DNA of 64,000 bases from Nonomuraea coxensis DSM 45129 (GCF_019397265.1 NZ_CP068985.1:2832501-2896500), one strand, 5' to 3'. Shown: positions 53,267 to 62,191, counted from the first letter of the stretch. Numbers and translations are program-made. The notes: a model not told the origin generated them from the letters alone.

Positions 53267-54226
53267 ATGGATTCCGAGAGCGTACGCGGCGAGCTGCGGC
53301 TGGGGGAGAACACCAGGGCGTGGCTCTCCCGGATCGATGAGCTCGGACCGCCTCCCGAGCCGATACGGCTGCCGCGCGGCGACGAGGCGCGTGAGCTCCT
53401 GCGGCGCCTGGAGGTCCCGGATCCCGACGTCGAGGAGATCGTGGCGGCCACCCCCGGCCCGGATCGCGACCCGGCCCTGTGGTGGCTGCTCGAACGCGCC
53501 CACCACGAGATCGTCCGTCACATGGGCGAGGTCAAGGTGAAGGTGCGGGGCGGGCCGGCCCTGCCGTACGAGACCGGGGCCGCCGCACGCTACTTCCACG
53601 TGTACGTCTTCCTCGCGACGATCCCGGCGCTGCGCCGCTTCCACGCGGCACGGGACATCCCCGAGGAGACCACCTGGGAGACCCTGACGCAGCTGGGGGA
53701 ATCGGTCGCGATCCATCGCCGCAAGTACGGCGAGGGCGGCACCCACATGCCGTGGTGGCTCACCTTCCTCGTACGCGGCTTGGTCTACCGGCTCGGCCGT
53801 CTCCAATTCAGCCTGGTCGTCACGAGGGACGGCACGCCCGTCCTCGGCATGCACATCCCCGAAGCGGGCGGACCGCTGATACCCGACATCTACTACGACT
53901 CGATGCGCCGTGCCCGCCCGTTCTTCGATCGGCATTTTCCCGAGCACGGCGCCCGGGTGGCGACGGGCACATCGTGGCTGCTCGATCCGCAGTTGGACGA
54001 GTATCTCGCCGAGGACTCCCACATCCTGCAGCTCAGACGCGACTGGACGCTCATCGACTCCGAACCGGAGGACGGGGACGACGCGATCCTGGAGTTCGTC
54101 TTCCGCTACAACGGCCAGCCGCTGGAGGAGCTTCCTCAACGCTCGGCGCTGGAGAGGGCGGTGGTCACGCATCTGAAGGCGGGGCGTCACTGGCACCAGC
54201 TCAGCGGCCGCATCGAGCTGCCCTAG
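53267..54226 (+). CDS. Glycopeptide fatty acyltransferase (Dbv8/Tei acyltransferase-like)
   Basis: 319 aa from the ATG at 53267, 2 bp after the glycosyltransferase stop. No classical motif of other acyltransferase families is evident. I recognise it by position right after the glycosyltransferase, its size (about 320 aa) and likeness to the lipoglycopeptide acyltransferases: an N-terminal helical part (~1-100), then a GNAT-like core with PYETGAAARYFHVYVFL and a C-terminal ELPQRSALERAVV segment. It transfers a long acyl chain from CoA to the amine of glucosamine on the aglycone, after the deacetylase has exposed it. Its presence makes the product a lipoglycopeptide. Confidence 0.85.
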   Translation: MDSESVRGELRLGENTRAWLSRIDELGPPPEPIRLPRGDEARELLRRLEVPDPDVEEIVAATPGPDRDPALWWLLERAHHEIVRHMGEVKVKVRGGPALPYETGAAARYFHVYVFLATIPALRRFHAARDIPEETTWETLTQLGESVAIHRRKYGEGGTHMPWWLTFLVRGLVYRLGRLQFSLVVTRDGTPVLGMHIPEAGGPLIPDIYYDSMRRARPFFDRHFPEHGARVATGTSWLLDPQLDEYLAEDSHILQLRRDWTLIDSEPEDGDDAILEFVFRYNGQPLEELPQRSALERAVVTHLKAGRHWHQLSGRIELP

Positions 54227-54243
54227 CGCGCGGCCGGCCCAGG

Positions 54244-54873
54244 CTAGGTCTGGTCCCCGTTCCGGCTCACCAGGCCCGCGCCGGCGTGGGGCAGCCGTCG
54301 TGGTGGCGTGCCCCCGTGCTCGGGGTGGTACTCGAAGTGCCACCACTCGTTGTCGTAGATGCGGTAGAGGTCGTAGCGGGCGCCGTGCGCCTCAAGCCAG
54401 CGCGCGCCCGCGTGGGGGCGTACGTCCAGCGCTATGCCCTTGACGTGGTTGGATTCCGCCGGTGGCGCCACGAACATCCGGGCCGAGGCCACGGACCCGG
54501 AGCGGCGCACCTCCTCGTCGAACATCCGTTGCTGGACGACGGGATCGCGGTATCCCGACGTGAGACCGATGAGCTGGCCGTGACGCCACAGCGCCTCGGT
54601 CCGCGCCGCGGTGAACGCCGCCCTGGCCCTGTCGTCGAGCCCGGTGAGGTCCTCGGCCGGGAATCGCATGCCCAAGGCCCAGCCGCAGGCCAGCTCGCGG
54701 GCGCGGCCTGGCCGGCGTAAGAACGCCGCGGGCAGCAGGAGCACGGCGAGCAGCCGCGTGACCGCGGCGTACACCCCGTCCCGGGCCCGAGGCGGGAGAG
54801 TGCGTGGTTCGCTGCCGCTCCCGGCCTGGACGACCACGGCACGGGTGGCGGGCGGCCGTCGTCTTCTCCTCAT
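54244..54873 (-). CDS. vanY: VanY-type D,D-carboxypeptidase, membrane-anchored (self-resistance)
   Basis: 209 aa. A basic N-terminus, one membrane segment (LLAVLLLPAAFL ~41-52) and an external peptidase domain with SNHVKGIALDV (zinc His and Asp) and WWHFEY (catalytic Glu and zinc His). It matches VanYn (Dbv7) of Nonomuraea, which trims the terminal D-Ala from peptidoglycan precursors so glycopeptides cannot bind. No vanHAX genes are in the window. Codon 52 is TTA (54718-54720). It is convergent with the acyltransferase gene, 17 bp away, and faces the same way as the response regulator behind it. Confidence 0.93.
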   Translation of the reverse strand: MRRRRRPPATRAVVVQAGSGSEPRTLPPRARDGVYAAVTRLLAVLLLPAAFLRRPGRARELACGWALGMRFPAEDLTGLDDRARAAFTAARTEALWRHGQLIGLTSGYRDPVVQQRMFDEEVRRSGSVASARMFVAPPAESNHVKGIALDVRPHAGARWLEAHGARYDLYRIYDNEWWHFEYHPEHGGTPPRRLPHAGAGLVSRNGDQT

Positions 54874-54967
54874 GCTGCTCCTCGAAGTGGTGGTGTGACA
54901 CCATTTCTACGGAGCGGGAGGTGACACGAACGTCAGAGAACGTGTGACCGCCCTGTGACCGCGTCGG

Positions 54968-55621
54968 TCAGATGCGATATCCCTCGCGCGGGACGGTCTC
55001 GATCATCGGCGGCTGGCCGAGCTTCGACCGGAGCCGGTTGATCGTCGCCTTCACGGTCGTGGTGAACGGGTCGGCCTGCTCGTCCCAGACCCGTTCGAGC
55101 AGCTCCTCGGCCGACACCACCCGGCCGCGCGCGGTCAGCAGGTGCTCCAGGACGGCCAGCTCCTTGGTGGTCAGCGGCAGCCGCATGCCGCCCCTGATCG
55201 CCACCCGCTGCGCCGGATCGAGCCGCAGATCGCCGTGGACCAGGATCGGCGGCGCGGGAGGATGCGCGCGCCTGCCCAGGGCGCGGATGCGCGCCACCAG
55301 CTCGGCGTAGGCGAACGGCTTCGGCAGATAGTCGTCGGCGCCCAGGCTCAGGCCCGCCACCCGGTCGGCGGTCGTCCCGGAAGCGGTGAGCATGAGCAGG
55401 CGGGTCCTGCGACCGTCCGCGGCGATCTGAGCGCAGAGGTCGTCACCGTGGACGCCGGGAATATCCCGATCGAGCACCACAACGTCGTAGTCGATCACGG
55501 AGACGCGCTCTTGGGCGTCGTCGCCGTCGTGACTGACATCGACGGCCATGCCTTCGCGACGCAGCACCCGCGCCACCGACTCGGCCAGGTCGACTTGGTC
55601 CTCCACCACCAGAACGCGCAT
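54968..55621 (-). CDS. OmpR-family response regulator (VanR-like; Dbv6-like)
   Basis: 217 aa from the ATG at 55621, which begins MRVLVVEDQVDLAES; an upstream in-frame ATG at 55663 would add 14 residues with no receiver homology. The phospho-acceptor Asp is in VVVLDRDIPG, with Thr in LMLTASG and Lys in YLPKPF. The C-terminal winged helix has ELAVLEHLL and a DPFTTTVKATINRLRSKLG recognition region. The likely sensor is the kinase at 11830-13086, at the other end of the cluster. It lies 94 bp upstream of vanY on the same strand, so it probably controls vanY. Confidence 0.9.
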   Translation of the reverse strand: MRVLVVEDQVDLAESVARVLRREGMAVDVSHDGDDAQERVSVIDYDVVVLDRDIPGVHGDDLCAQIAADGRRTRLLMLTASGTTADRVAGLSLGADDYLPKPFAYAELVARIRALGRRAHPPAPPILVHGDLRLDPAQRVAIRGGMRLPLTTKELAVLEHLLTARGRVVSAEELLERVWDEQADPFTTTVKATINRLRSKLGQPPMIETVPREGYRI

Positions 55622-55666
55622 CGCGCCGCCGTCTCGGTCGGGGGATCTCGGCCCTGACACCATATC

Positions 55667-56758
55667 TCACGCCTCGTCGATCCCCGAGTTTCCGCCGGGC
55701 ACCGGAGGGACGTGCCAGCCGTGGAAGCGGAGTGCCTTGGCGAGCCGGCCGGTGTCCTCCGGACGCACGGAGACCTCGACCACGCCGACCGGCAGGCCGG
55801 CCGAGTGCTCCAGGCGGACGTCCTCGATGTTGACGTCCGCGAGACCCGCCGCGTTGAAGAGCCTCGCCAGCTCTCCCGGCCGGTCCTGCAGGACCACCTG
55901 GATCACCGTGTAGTCGCGCGCCGGGCCGCCGTGCTTGTCGGGGATCCGGCCGCGGCCGTCCACGCCACGCCGCAGCAGATCCGTCACGTCGTCGAGATCG
56001 CCGGACCGCAGTGCCGAGGCCGCCGCGGCGAGATCGGCCGCGATCCGCTCCAGCACCCCGGCCACCGGCAGGGCGTTCCGGGAAAGGATCGTCCGCCACA
56101 GCCGGGGATCCCCCGCGGCGATGCGCGTCACATCGCGCAGCCCCTGTCCCGCCAGCCCCAGCGCGACGTCGTCGCCGTCCTTCAGGCGCGCCGCCACCGC
56201 GGACGCGGCCACGTGCGGGGCGTGCGACACCAGAGCCACCGCCATGTCGTGCTCGCCCGCCCCCACGGTGACGGCCTCCGCGCCGCACATCGAGACCAGT
56301 TCCCTGGCCAGCCGTACGGCATCCGCGCCGGTCTCGGGGTGGGGGCAGAGCGCCCAGGGGCGCCCGAGGAACAGATCGGCGCGGGCGGCGGCCGGGCCGG
56401 ACCGCTCCCGGCCGGCGAGCGGGTGTCCAGGGACGTAGGAGGTCAGGTCGCACCCGAGCCGCTCCGCGTCGGCGATCGGACCGACCTTGACACTGGTCAC
56501 ATCGGTGTACGCCCGCGCGGCCCGCCGCGTCTGCAGCTCGGCCAGTTGCTGCCCCACCATGGGCGGGGGCACGGCGATCAACGCCAGGTCCACGCTCTGA
56601 CCGGTCCACTCCTGACCCGCGCCGAGCGCTCGCGCCGTCCGTACGGCATGCGCGTCGACGTCGGAGAGGTAGACCGCCACTCCCTTCTCGCGAAGGGCGA
56701 GCGCGGCCGAGGTGCCGATCAGACCCGTGCCGACGATGAGCGTCTTCTCCAGGGTCAC
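55667..56758 (-). CDS. Prephenate dehydrogenase with ACT domain (Hpg/Tyr precursor supply; Dbv5-like)
   Basis: 363 aa from the GTG at 56758, preceded by AAGGAG. The NAD-binding motif is IVGTGLIGTS at the N-terminus; SYVPGHPLAGRERSG and HDMAVALVSHAPH are conserved dehydrogenase segments. The last 80 residues are an ACT-type domain (VVLQDRPGELARLFN), typical of feedback-controlled forms. It makes 4-hydroxyphenylpyruvate, the shared precursor of tyrosine and Hpg. It is followed 45 bp later by the response regulator gene. An IS element sits 112 bp upstream of its start. Confidence 0.93.
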   Translation of the reverse strand: MTLEKTLIVGTGLIGTSAALALREKGVAVYLSDVDAHAVRTARALGAGQEWTGQSVDLALIAVPPPMVGQQLAELQTRRAARAYTDVTSVKVGPIADAERLGCDLTSYVPGHPLAGRERSGPAAARADLFLGRPWALCPHPETGADAVRLARELVSMCGAEAVTVGAGEHDMAVALVSHAPHVAASAVAARLKDGDDVALGLAGQGLRDVTRIAAGDPRLWRTILSRNALPVAGVLERIAADLAAAASALRSGDLDDVTDLLRRGVDGRGRIPDKHGGPARDYTVIQVVLQDRPGELARLFNAAGLADVNIEDVRLEHSAGLPVGVVEVSVRPEDTGRLAKALRFHGWHVPPVPGGNSGIDEA

Positions 56759-56870
56759 GGCTCCTTTCTTATGCCCGCGCACCGGGCGGTGTCCATCGGC
56801 GGAGCCTGGGCGCCGCGCCATTTCGGCATGACGGATCGCCGGGCGACTTCCGTGACCCGGCGGCGCCATT

Positions 56871-57770
56871 GAGTGTTTTCCATCCTGAAGCCGCAGGTCG
56901 CGGGCATGCTGCGCGAGTGGGTCTGATCGACAAGTAGAAGAGCCCCTGGTAGAAGGGTTGTCGACCAAGATCAACCGTTAGACCAGAGGCTCCGAGTTGC
57001 TGTTCTACCGCGCCGCGCTGCCGTTGTCACCTCAGACCCTGTCCTATCTGTCCGGCATCCTGCGCCGGCACCGCAAGACGATCAACTCGCCCTGGCGTCG
57101 CCTCAACCCCGGCCAACAAGCCCTGCTCGTCCTCGTCCACCTGCGCAAAGGCGAGACCCTGGCAGAGGTCGCCGCAGGCTTCGGCGTCGGCATCGCGACC
57201 GCCTGGCGCTACATCCATGAGGCCATCGCCCTGCTCGCCCGCCGCTCGCCCCGCCTGGAGCAGGTGTTACGCGCGGCCAAGCGGGCCGGCTACCCCTACC
57301 TGGTCCTGGACGGCACCCTCATCCCCATCGACCGCGTCGCCGCCGACCGGCCCTACTACTCCGGCAAACACAAGAAGCACGGCATGAACATCCAAATCCT
57401 GGCCACCCCCGACGGCACACCCTTGTGGACCTCCGGCTCCCTGCCCGGCTCCGTCCACGACCTCAAAGCCGCCCGGATCTGGGGCATCCTGCGCCGCCTC
57501 AAGGCCGCCGACCTGATCACCCTCGCCGACAAGGGCTACGTCGGAGCCGGCGAGCACGTACGCGTGCCCTACAAGGGCCGCAACAAGCCCGCCTCCCAGA
57601 AGGCCGCCAACGCCGCTCACGCCAAGCTCCGCGGACCGGGAGAACGGGCCAATGCACAACTGAAGACCTGGCGTATTCTGCGCAAACTCCGGTGCTGCCC
57701 ACTCCTCGCAGGTCAGCTCGTCAAAGCGATCCTCGTCCTTCAGCGCCGCGAGGCGGGATGAAAAGCACTC
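56871..57770 (+). mobile_element. IS5-family-like insertion sequence, 900 bp, complete
   Basis: Imperfect terminal inverted repeats of about 17 bp begin GAGTGTTTTCCATCCTG on the left (from 56871) and GAGTGCTTTTCATCCCG on the right (read from 57770 on the minus strand), with three mismatches. The element is flanked by a 3-bp direct repeat ATT (56868-56870 and 57771-57773), a probable target duplication. It encodes one DDE transposase. It lies between the prephenate dehydrogenase gene and the strR-like regulator. Confidence 0.88.
56997..57761 (+). CDS. IS5-like DDE transposase
   Basis: 254 aa. An N-terminal HTH_Tnp_4-like part (LAEVAAGFGVGIATAWRYIHEA) precedes a DDE_Tnp_4 catalytic domain with LVLDGTLIPIDR (first Asp), LPGSVHDLKAAR and ITLADKGYVGAG (second Asp), and the Glu in GPGERANAQLKTWRIL. 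The frame is intact and fills the element, so the enzyme may be active. The listed TTG start is plausible; there is no clear ribosome binding site. It has one TTA codon, in VLRAAKRAG. Confidence 0.9.
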   Translation: MLFYRAALPLSPQTLSYLSGILRRHRKTINSPWRRLNPGQQALLVLVHLRKGETLAEVAAGFGVGIATAWRYIHEAIALLARRSPRLEQVLRAAKRAGYPYLVLDGTLIPIDRVAADRPYYSGKHKKHGMNIQILATPDGTPLWTSGSLPGSVHDLKAARIWGILRRLKAADLITLADKGYVGAGEHVRVPYKGRNKPASQKAANAAHAKLRGPGERANAQLKTWRILRKLRCCPLLAGQLVKAILVLQRREAG

Positions 57771-58495
57771 ATTGATGCGCCAATCTATTCCCTTACTCGG
57801 CAGGTCAGGGACGGCCGGCCTTCTTTTTGGATTCACGTATGTCCTTTTAAAGGACAGCCGCCCGCGGGCGGGGCGGGTCACGGCCGGCCACCGGCCTCCT
57901 GACCGGGATCACCTCGCCCGGGAACCGGCGTCACGCACGCAACCGTGAGACCGCCGGAGCCCCGCCGGGCTCGCGGCGGCAGGGCTGACGAATACCCACG
58001 AATTGACACGCATGGTGACCGGTCGCTTTTGTACCGGTCCATCATGGGGATACTCCCCGGATCCGTGACCGGGCCGCCGGTCCTCGAGTCGTCCTTGTCT
58101 CGAGACTAGGGGGGTCGATGTCCGGGATAGGGGGTGGTACGACGTGTAGAGCTCCTTTAACCTTCCGGAGGAATGCCTAACCGAAAGTCGGAGTGATCGG
58201 AATGCTAACGGGAAGCGTTTCGCAATTCGATGAGGTGTACGGCTACGGATTCGCGGCGAAAGCGTCCATTTATGTGCCGCGTGGAGTTGCCGAAGAACAG
58301 AGAATGCGTCGCATTCTCTCGACGGCGGACCCGGCCGAAGGGCCTGTGCGGCTCTCGCCGGAAAGTCCGTGCTCGCCCAGGACCGGACGCCGCAGGCGCG
58401 ACGGGAAATCGTGGAAAGTGCGCAGGACGTACGCGGCTGGGGTGATTTCTGAACGCCCCCGACTCCGATACGACGCTGATCGAGTCGGAGGCTAG
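57771..58495. other. 725-bp region before the strR-like gene; no convincing gene
   Basis: Contains a 15-bp palindrome at 57841-57855 (GTCCTTT-T-AAAGGAC), a GC-rich stretch, and an AT-richer leader toward the regulator. A small frame 58202-58495 (97 codons) ends exactly one base before the regulator start but has poor third-position GC bias and no recognised family. The region is probably the upstream control region of the regulator, now cut from its original neighbour by the IS element. Confidence 0.5.
57841..57855. promoter_or_regulatory. 15-bp palindrome, possible operator
   Basis: GTCCTTT and AAAGGAC flank a single central T. It is too tight a loop for a good terminator, so a protein-binding site is more likely. 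It is about 640 bp upstream of the strR-like start and 71 bp from the right end of the IS element. Confidence 0.3.
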
Positions 58496-59461
58496 GTGGA
58501 CCCGACGGGAGTTGACATAGTCGCTCTCCCCGTCGTCGAAATCGAGTTGTCCCGGCTGTCTTCCGTGTACTCACCACGAACCTCAGGTGAGGACCCGGAG
58601 CATGTCGAGACCCTGTTGTCGGCACAAGGGGAGCTTCCGCCCATTCTCGTCCACCGGCCAACGATGCGGGTGATCGACGGCCTGCACCGGTTGAGAGTGG
58701 CACGAGTCAGGGGCGAGACGAAAATCGCGGTAAGGCTGATCGACGGCACCGAGTCCGACGCCTTCGTGCTGGCCGTCGAGGCGAACGTGCGGCATGGGCT
58801 GCCGCTCTCACTGGCCGACCGCAAGCGTGCGGCCGTCCAGATCATCGGGACACATCCGCAATGGTCGGATCGGCGGGTGGCCTCGGCGACCGGCATATCC
58901 GCCGGCACGGTGGCCGACCTGCGTAAACGCAGAGGACAGGACGGGGACGAGGCCAGGATCGGGCGGGACGGGCGCATCCGTCCTGTCGACAGTTCGGAGG
59001 GGAGGAGACTCGCCGCCGAGATCATCCGCAGCCATCCGGACCTTTCGCTCCGCCAGGTCGCCAAACAGGTCGGCATCTCTCCGGAGACGGTCCGGGATGT
59101 GAGAGGCCGGCTGGAGCAGGGCGAGAGCCCGATCCCGGACGGAAGCAGGAGGCTGCGGGCCAAGCCGGAGTCACTGCGCCGGCCGGAACAGGACTTCGGC
59201 CACGCCGGGGGCCGGGACCGCCAGGCCGTGCTGGAACGGCTCAAGGCCGATCCCGCGCTGCGTCTGACCGAAACCGGGCGAATCCTGTTGCGAATGTTAT
59301 CCTTGCACTCGATCGACGGGCAGGAATGGGAAAGAATCCTGCGGGGAGTTCCGCCGCATTGGGACGCCGTTGTCGCTAGATGCGCCAGGGACCATGCCCA
59401 GATCTGGGCGGCGTTCGCGGATCGCCTGGAGGGGCGCGCGACCGATCTGGCCGCCGGATGA
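58496..59461 (+). CDS. StrR-like (ParB/Srx N-terminal) pathway-specific activator (Dbv4/Bbr-like)
   Basis: 321 aa from the GTG at 58496, with GGAGG five bases upstream. The N-terminal ParB-like domain reads LPPILVHRPTMRVIDGLHRL, followed by LPLSLADRKRAAVQII and two helix-turn-helix segments (VASATGISAGTVADL and VAKQVGISPETVRDV). It belongs to the StrR group, whose glycopeptide members Bbr and Dbv4 bind GTCCAA-N17-TTGGAC; three such sites occur in the window. One leucine codon is TTA (59297-59299), suggesting bldA dependence. It is followed by the LuxR-type regulator gene. Confidence 0.94.
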   Translation: MDPTGVDIVALPVVEIELSRLSSVYSPRTSGEDPEHVETLLSAQGELPPILVHRPTMRVIDGLHRLRVARVRGETKIAVRLIDGTESDAFVLAVEANVRHGLPLSLADRKRAAVQIIGTHPQWSDRRVASATGISAGTVADLRKRRGQDGDEARIGRDGRIRPVDSSEGRRLAAEIIRSHPDLSLRQVAKQVGISPETVRDVRGRLEQGESPIPDGSRRLRAKPESLRRPEQDFGHAGGRDRQAVLERLKADPALRLTETGRILLRMLSLHSIDGQEWERILRGVPPHWDAVVARCARDHAQIWAAFADRLEGRATDLAAG

Positions 59462-59560
59462 TCGCGGCGAATTGACCGGGCGGCATATGGAGAGCAACGA
59501 GACAGGACCGGATCAGGCACACGGCAAACTGCGTTGACGAACCGCTTGGGGGACGAGCGA

Positions 59561-62146
59561 GTGCTGTTCGGGCGAGATCGTGAACTGAAGAGTCTGACGG
59601 AGTTGCTCGATTCCACCGCGGCCGGCCGCGGTGGAATGGCCGTCATCAGGGGGCCTCTGGTCGGCGGCAAGACCGCCGTCCTCCACGAGTTGGGCATGCG
59701 GTCCATCGCGGCGGGGGTCCGGCTGGTCAGGGCCGGATGCACGCCGGCGGAGCGGTCGCTGGATTGGGGAGTCGCCGACCAGATCCTGGGCCGGGGGGCG
59801 GCGGAGCGGCTGACCGCTCACAGAGACGGCGATGCGGTCGAGGAGGTCTGTGACTCCCTGTTCCAGATGGCCGAGGCGAACCCGGTCCTCCTGGCGATCG
59901 ACGACGTGGATCTCGCCGATGATCCGTCCCTGCAGGCCATCCTGGCCATGGCGCCCCAGCTGGCGAACACCAGGATGATGATCGCCGTCACGATCTGCCC
60001 GGACCGGCCGCCGGCCCGGCTCCTCGACGTCGCCGGGACCTTGCTGCGACTGCCCGGCGTCCAGCTGGTCGAACTGCCGCTCCTGCCCCGTCCGGCGGTC
60101 AGGCGGTTCGCCGCCGAGCATCTCGGGGCGGAGACGGCCGACCAGATCGCCGACGACCTCTACCGCTTCAGCGGCGGCAGCCCGCTGCTGGTCCGGGCGC
60201 TGATCGAGGATCAGGAGGCCGGCGCGCCCGGACTCGCGGTCGGCGACTCCTTCATGAGCGCGGTGGCCACCTGCGTTCACGGCTTCGAGCCGGAGGCCGT
60301 CCGGGTCGCGGAGGCGGTGGCCGTCCTCGGCGAGCACGCCACGCCGGACGCGGTGGGCGAACTCGTGGGCATCGCTCCTTCCGCCGCGATGCGATCGATG
60401 GGGATGCTGGCGCGCGCCGGGCTCCTGGCCCGGGGGCGCTTCCGCCATGAGGCGGGGGGCCGGGCCGTACTCGGGCGCATGACCTCGTACGGCAGGATGG
60501 ACCTCCTCCGGCGGGCCGCGGAGATCGTCTATCGGCGGGGAGGCCCCTTGCCGGCCGTGGCCACGCACCTGCTGGAGGCGGGCTGGTCGGGTGAGGAGTG
60601 GGCTTACGACGTCCTCGTCGACGCGGGACGGCAGGCGTTCCGCGAGGGTGATTTCGTCGCTGTCATGAAGTGCTTGCGGCTCGCCCTGGCGTCCGGCTGG
60701 GGAAGACCCGGCCGGCTGGACGTGAAGGTGATGCTCGCCGCGGCGGAGTGGCGCGTCGACCCGGCCGTGGCGGCACGTCACCTGCCCGATCTGCTCGACG
60801 CCGCGCGCTCGGGCGCGTTACGTGGCTCTCACGGGGCGGAGCTGTTCCGCCAGTTCCTCTGGTACGGCCGGTTCGCGGACGCGGGGGAGCTGATCGATCG
60901 GCTGCGGCCGGCCGTCGCCGACAGGGACGCCGACGTGTCCTTGATCGGGATGTGCCATGTCCACCCGGCACTTCTCGACAGATTACCCCGCTCCGCCCGC
61001 GGCTCGACGGGCCACACCATCGAGGACGCGCGACGCATCCTGCATCAGGCGGAGCCGACGGACGAAGCGATGGACAGCATCATCTCGGCCCTGATGGCCC
61101 TGCTGCTAGGGGGCGTGCCGGACGTGGCGACCTCCTGCGAGACGCTCCTCAAGGAGCCGAGGGTGACGAAGGCGCCCACCTGGAAGGCGATCATCTCCGC
61201 CGTCCAGGCGGAGGCGGCGTGGCGCAAGGGCGACCTCGCGGGGGCCGAGGCGCATGCGCGGGAGGCGCTGACCATCCTGCAGCCGAGCGGCTGGGGCGTC
61301 GCGATCGGTGCGCCACTCAGCACCCTGCTCCACGCCCAGACCGCGATGGGCCACCTCGACGACGCGAAGGCGACCGTGGACGTGCCGATGCCCCGGGAGA
61401 CGGCGGAGACCGCCTTCGGGATCGGCTACGAGCTGGCGAGGGCGCATTACCACCTGGCCACGGATCAGCCTCGCATCGCTTTCGCCGGCTTCCAGGCGTG
61501 CGGGCAGGCGATCCAGCGATGGGGATGCAGCCTGTCCTGCGTCTTCCCCTGGCGCCTCGGCGCGGCACAAGCGTGTCTGCAGCTGGGCTGGCGTCGCAGG
61601 GCGGCCGATCTGGTCACGGCCCAGATCCTCGACACCGCCCCCGATGACCTGCGAACGTACGGGATCGCCCTCCGTCTGCTCGCTCAGCTGAGCAAGCCCG
61701 GCCAGCGCCGGCAGTTGCTGATGGAGTCCGTGAACGCGCTCGAGACCGCCCAGGATCGCTACCAGCTGGCCCTCGCCCTCTCCGACGTCGCCGGGAACTT
61801 CCAGCTGAAGGGCGGCAAGCACGAGGCCCGGGCCTACTGGGTCCGGGCGCAGGAGCTGGCCCGCGAATGCAACGCGAAGCCCTTGATGAGGAGGCTCGCC
61901 GCTGAGCACGACCACGCTGAGGCCGCACCGTTGAGCGGCGCCGAACGGCGAGTCGCCGTCCTCGCCGCCCGCGGGCACACGAACCGTGAGATCGCCGAGG
62001 CGCTCTACATCACGCGGAGCACCGTCGAACAGCACCTCACCAGGATCTATCGGAAGCTGAACATACAGACTCGCGGTGACCTGAGCGACCTCTTCGCCGC
62101 CTACATCGCGGAGGAGGCGACGACCACAGCCGGCCGCACGGCGTGA
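59561..62146 (+). CDS. LuxR-family LAL transcriptional regulator (Dbv3-like)
   Basis: 861 aa from the GTG at 59561, chosen because GGGGGA lies seven bases upstream and the protein starts with VLFGRDREL, the usual LAL N-terminus; a TTG at 59534 would add nine residues. An ATPase domain with Walker A GPLVGGKTAV and Walker B LLAIDDVDLAD is followed by a long helical repeat region and a C-terminal HTH with SGAERRVAVLAARGHTNREI and STVEQHLTRIYRKL. Two leucines are TTA codons (60818-60820 and 60983-60985). Homologue Dbv3 is a positive regulator of A40926 synthesis. It is convergent with the SGNH hydrolase gene. Confidence 0.92.
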   Translation: MLFGRDRELKSLTELLDSTAAGRGGMAVIRGPLVGGKTAVLHELGMRSIAAGVRLVRAGCTPAERSLDWGVADQILGRGAAERLTAHRDGDAVEEVCDSLFQMAEANPVLLAIDDVDLADDPSLQAILAMAPQLANTRMMIAVTICPDRPPARLLDVAGTLLRLPGVQLVELPLLPRPAVRRFAAEHLGAETADQIADDLYRFSGGSPLLVRALIEDQEAGAPGLAVGDSFMSAVATCVHGFEPEAVRVAEAVAVLGEHATPDAVGELVGIAPSAAMRSMGMLARAGLLARGRFRHEAGGRAVLGRMTSYGRMDLLRRAAEIVYRRGGPLPAVATHLLEAGWSGEEWAYDVLVDAGRQAFREGDFVAVMKCLRLALASGWGRPGRLDVKVMLAAAEWRVDPAVAARHLPDLLDAARSGALRGSHGAELFRQFLWYGRFADAGELIDRLRPAVADRDADVSLIGMCHVHPALLDRLPRSARGSTGHTIEDARRILHQAEPTDEAMDSIISALMALLLGGVPDVATSCETLLKEPRVTKAPTWKAIISAVQAEAAWRKGDLAGAEAHAREALTILQPSGWGVAIGAPLSTLLHAQTAMGHLDDAKATVDVPMPRETAETAFGIGYELARAHYHLATDQPRIAFAGFQACGQAIQRWGCSLSCVFPWRLGAAQACLQLGWRRRAADLVTAQILDTAPDDLRTYGIALRLLAQLSKPGQRRQLLMESVNALETAQDRYQLALALSDVAGNFQLKGGKHEARAYWVRAQELARECNAKPLMRRLAAEHDHAEAAPLSGAERRVAVLAARGHTNREIAEALYITRSTVEQHLTRIYRKLNIQTRGDLSDLFAAYIAEEATTTAGRTA

Positions 62147-62191
62147 GGCGGTGGTCCCATGACGCGACCACGTCCGGCGGGGCCGGCTCGG

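Noticed and set aside
58202-58495. A 97-codon frame ending just before the StrR-like start
   Set aside because: Poor third-position GC bias compared with neighbours, no family likeness; kept only as a possible leader frame.
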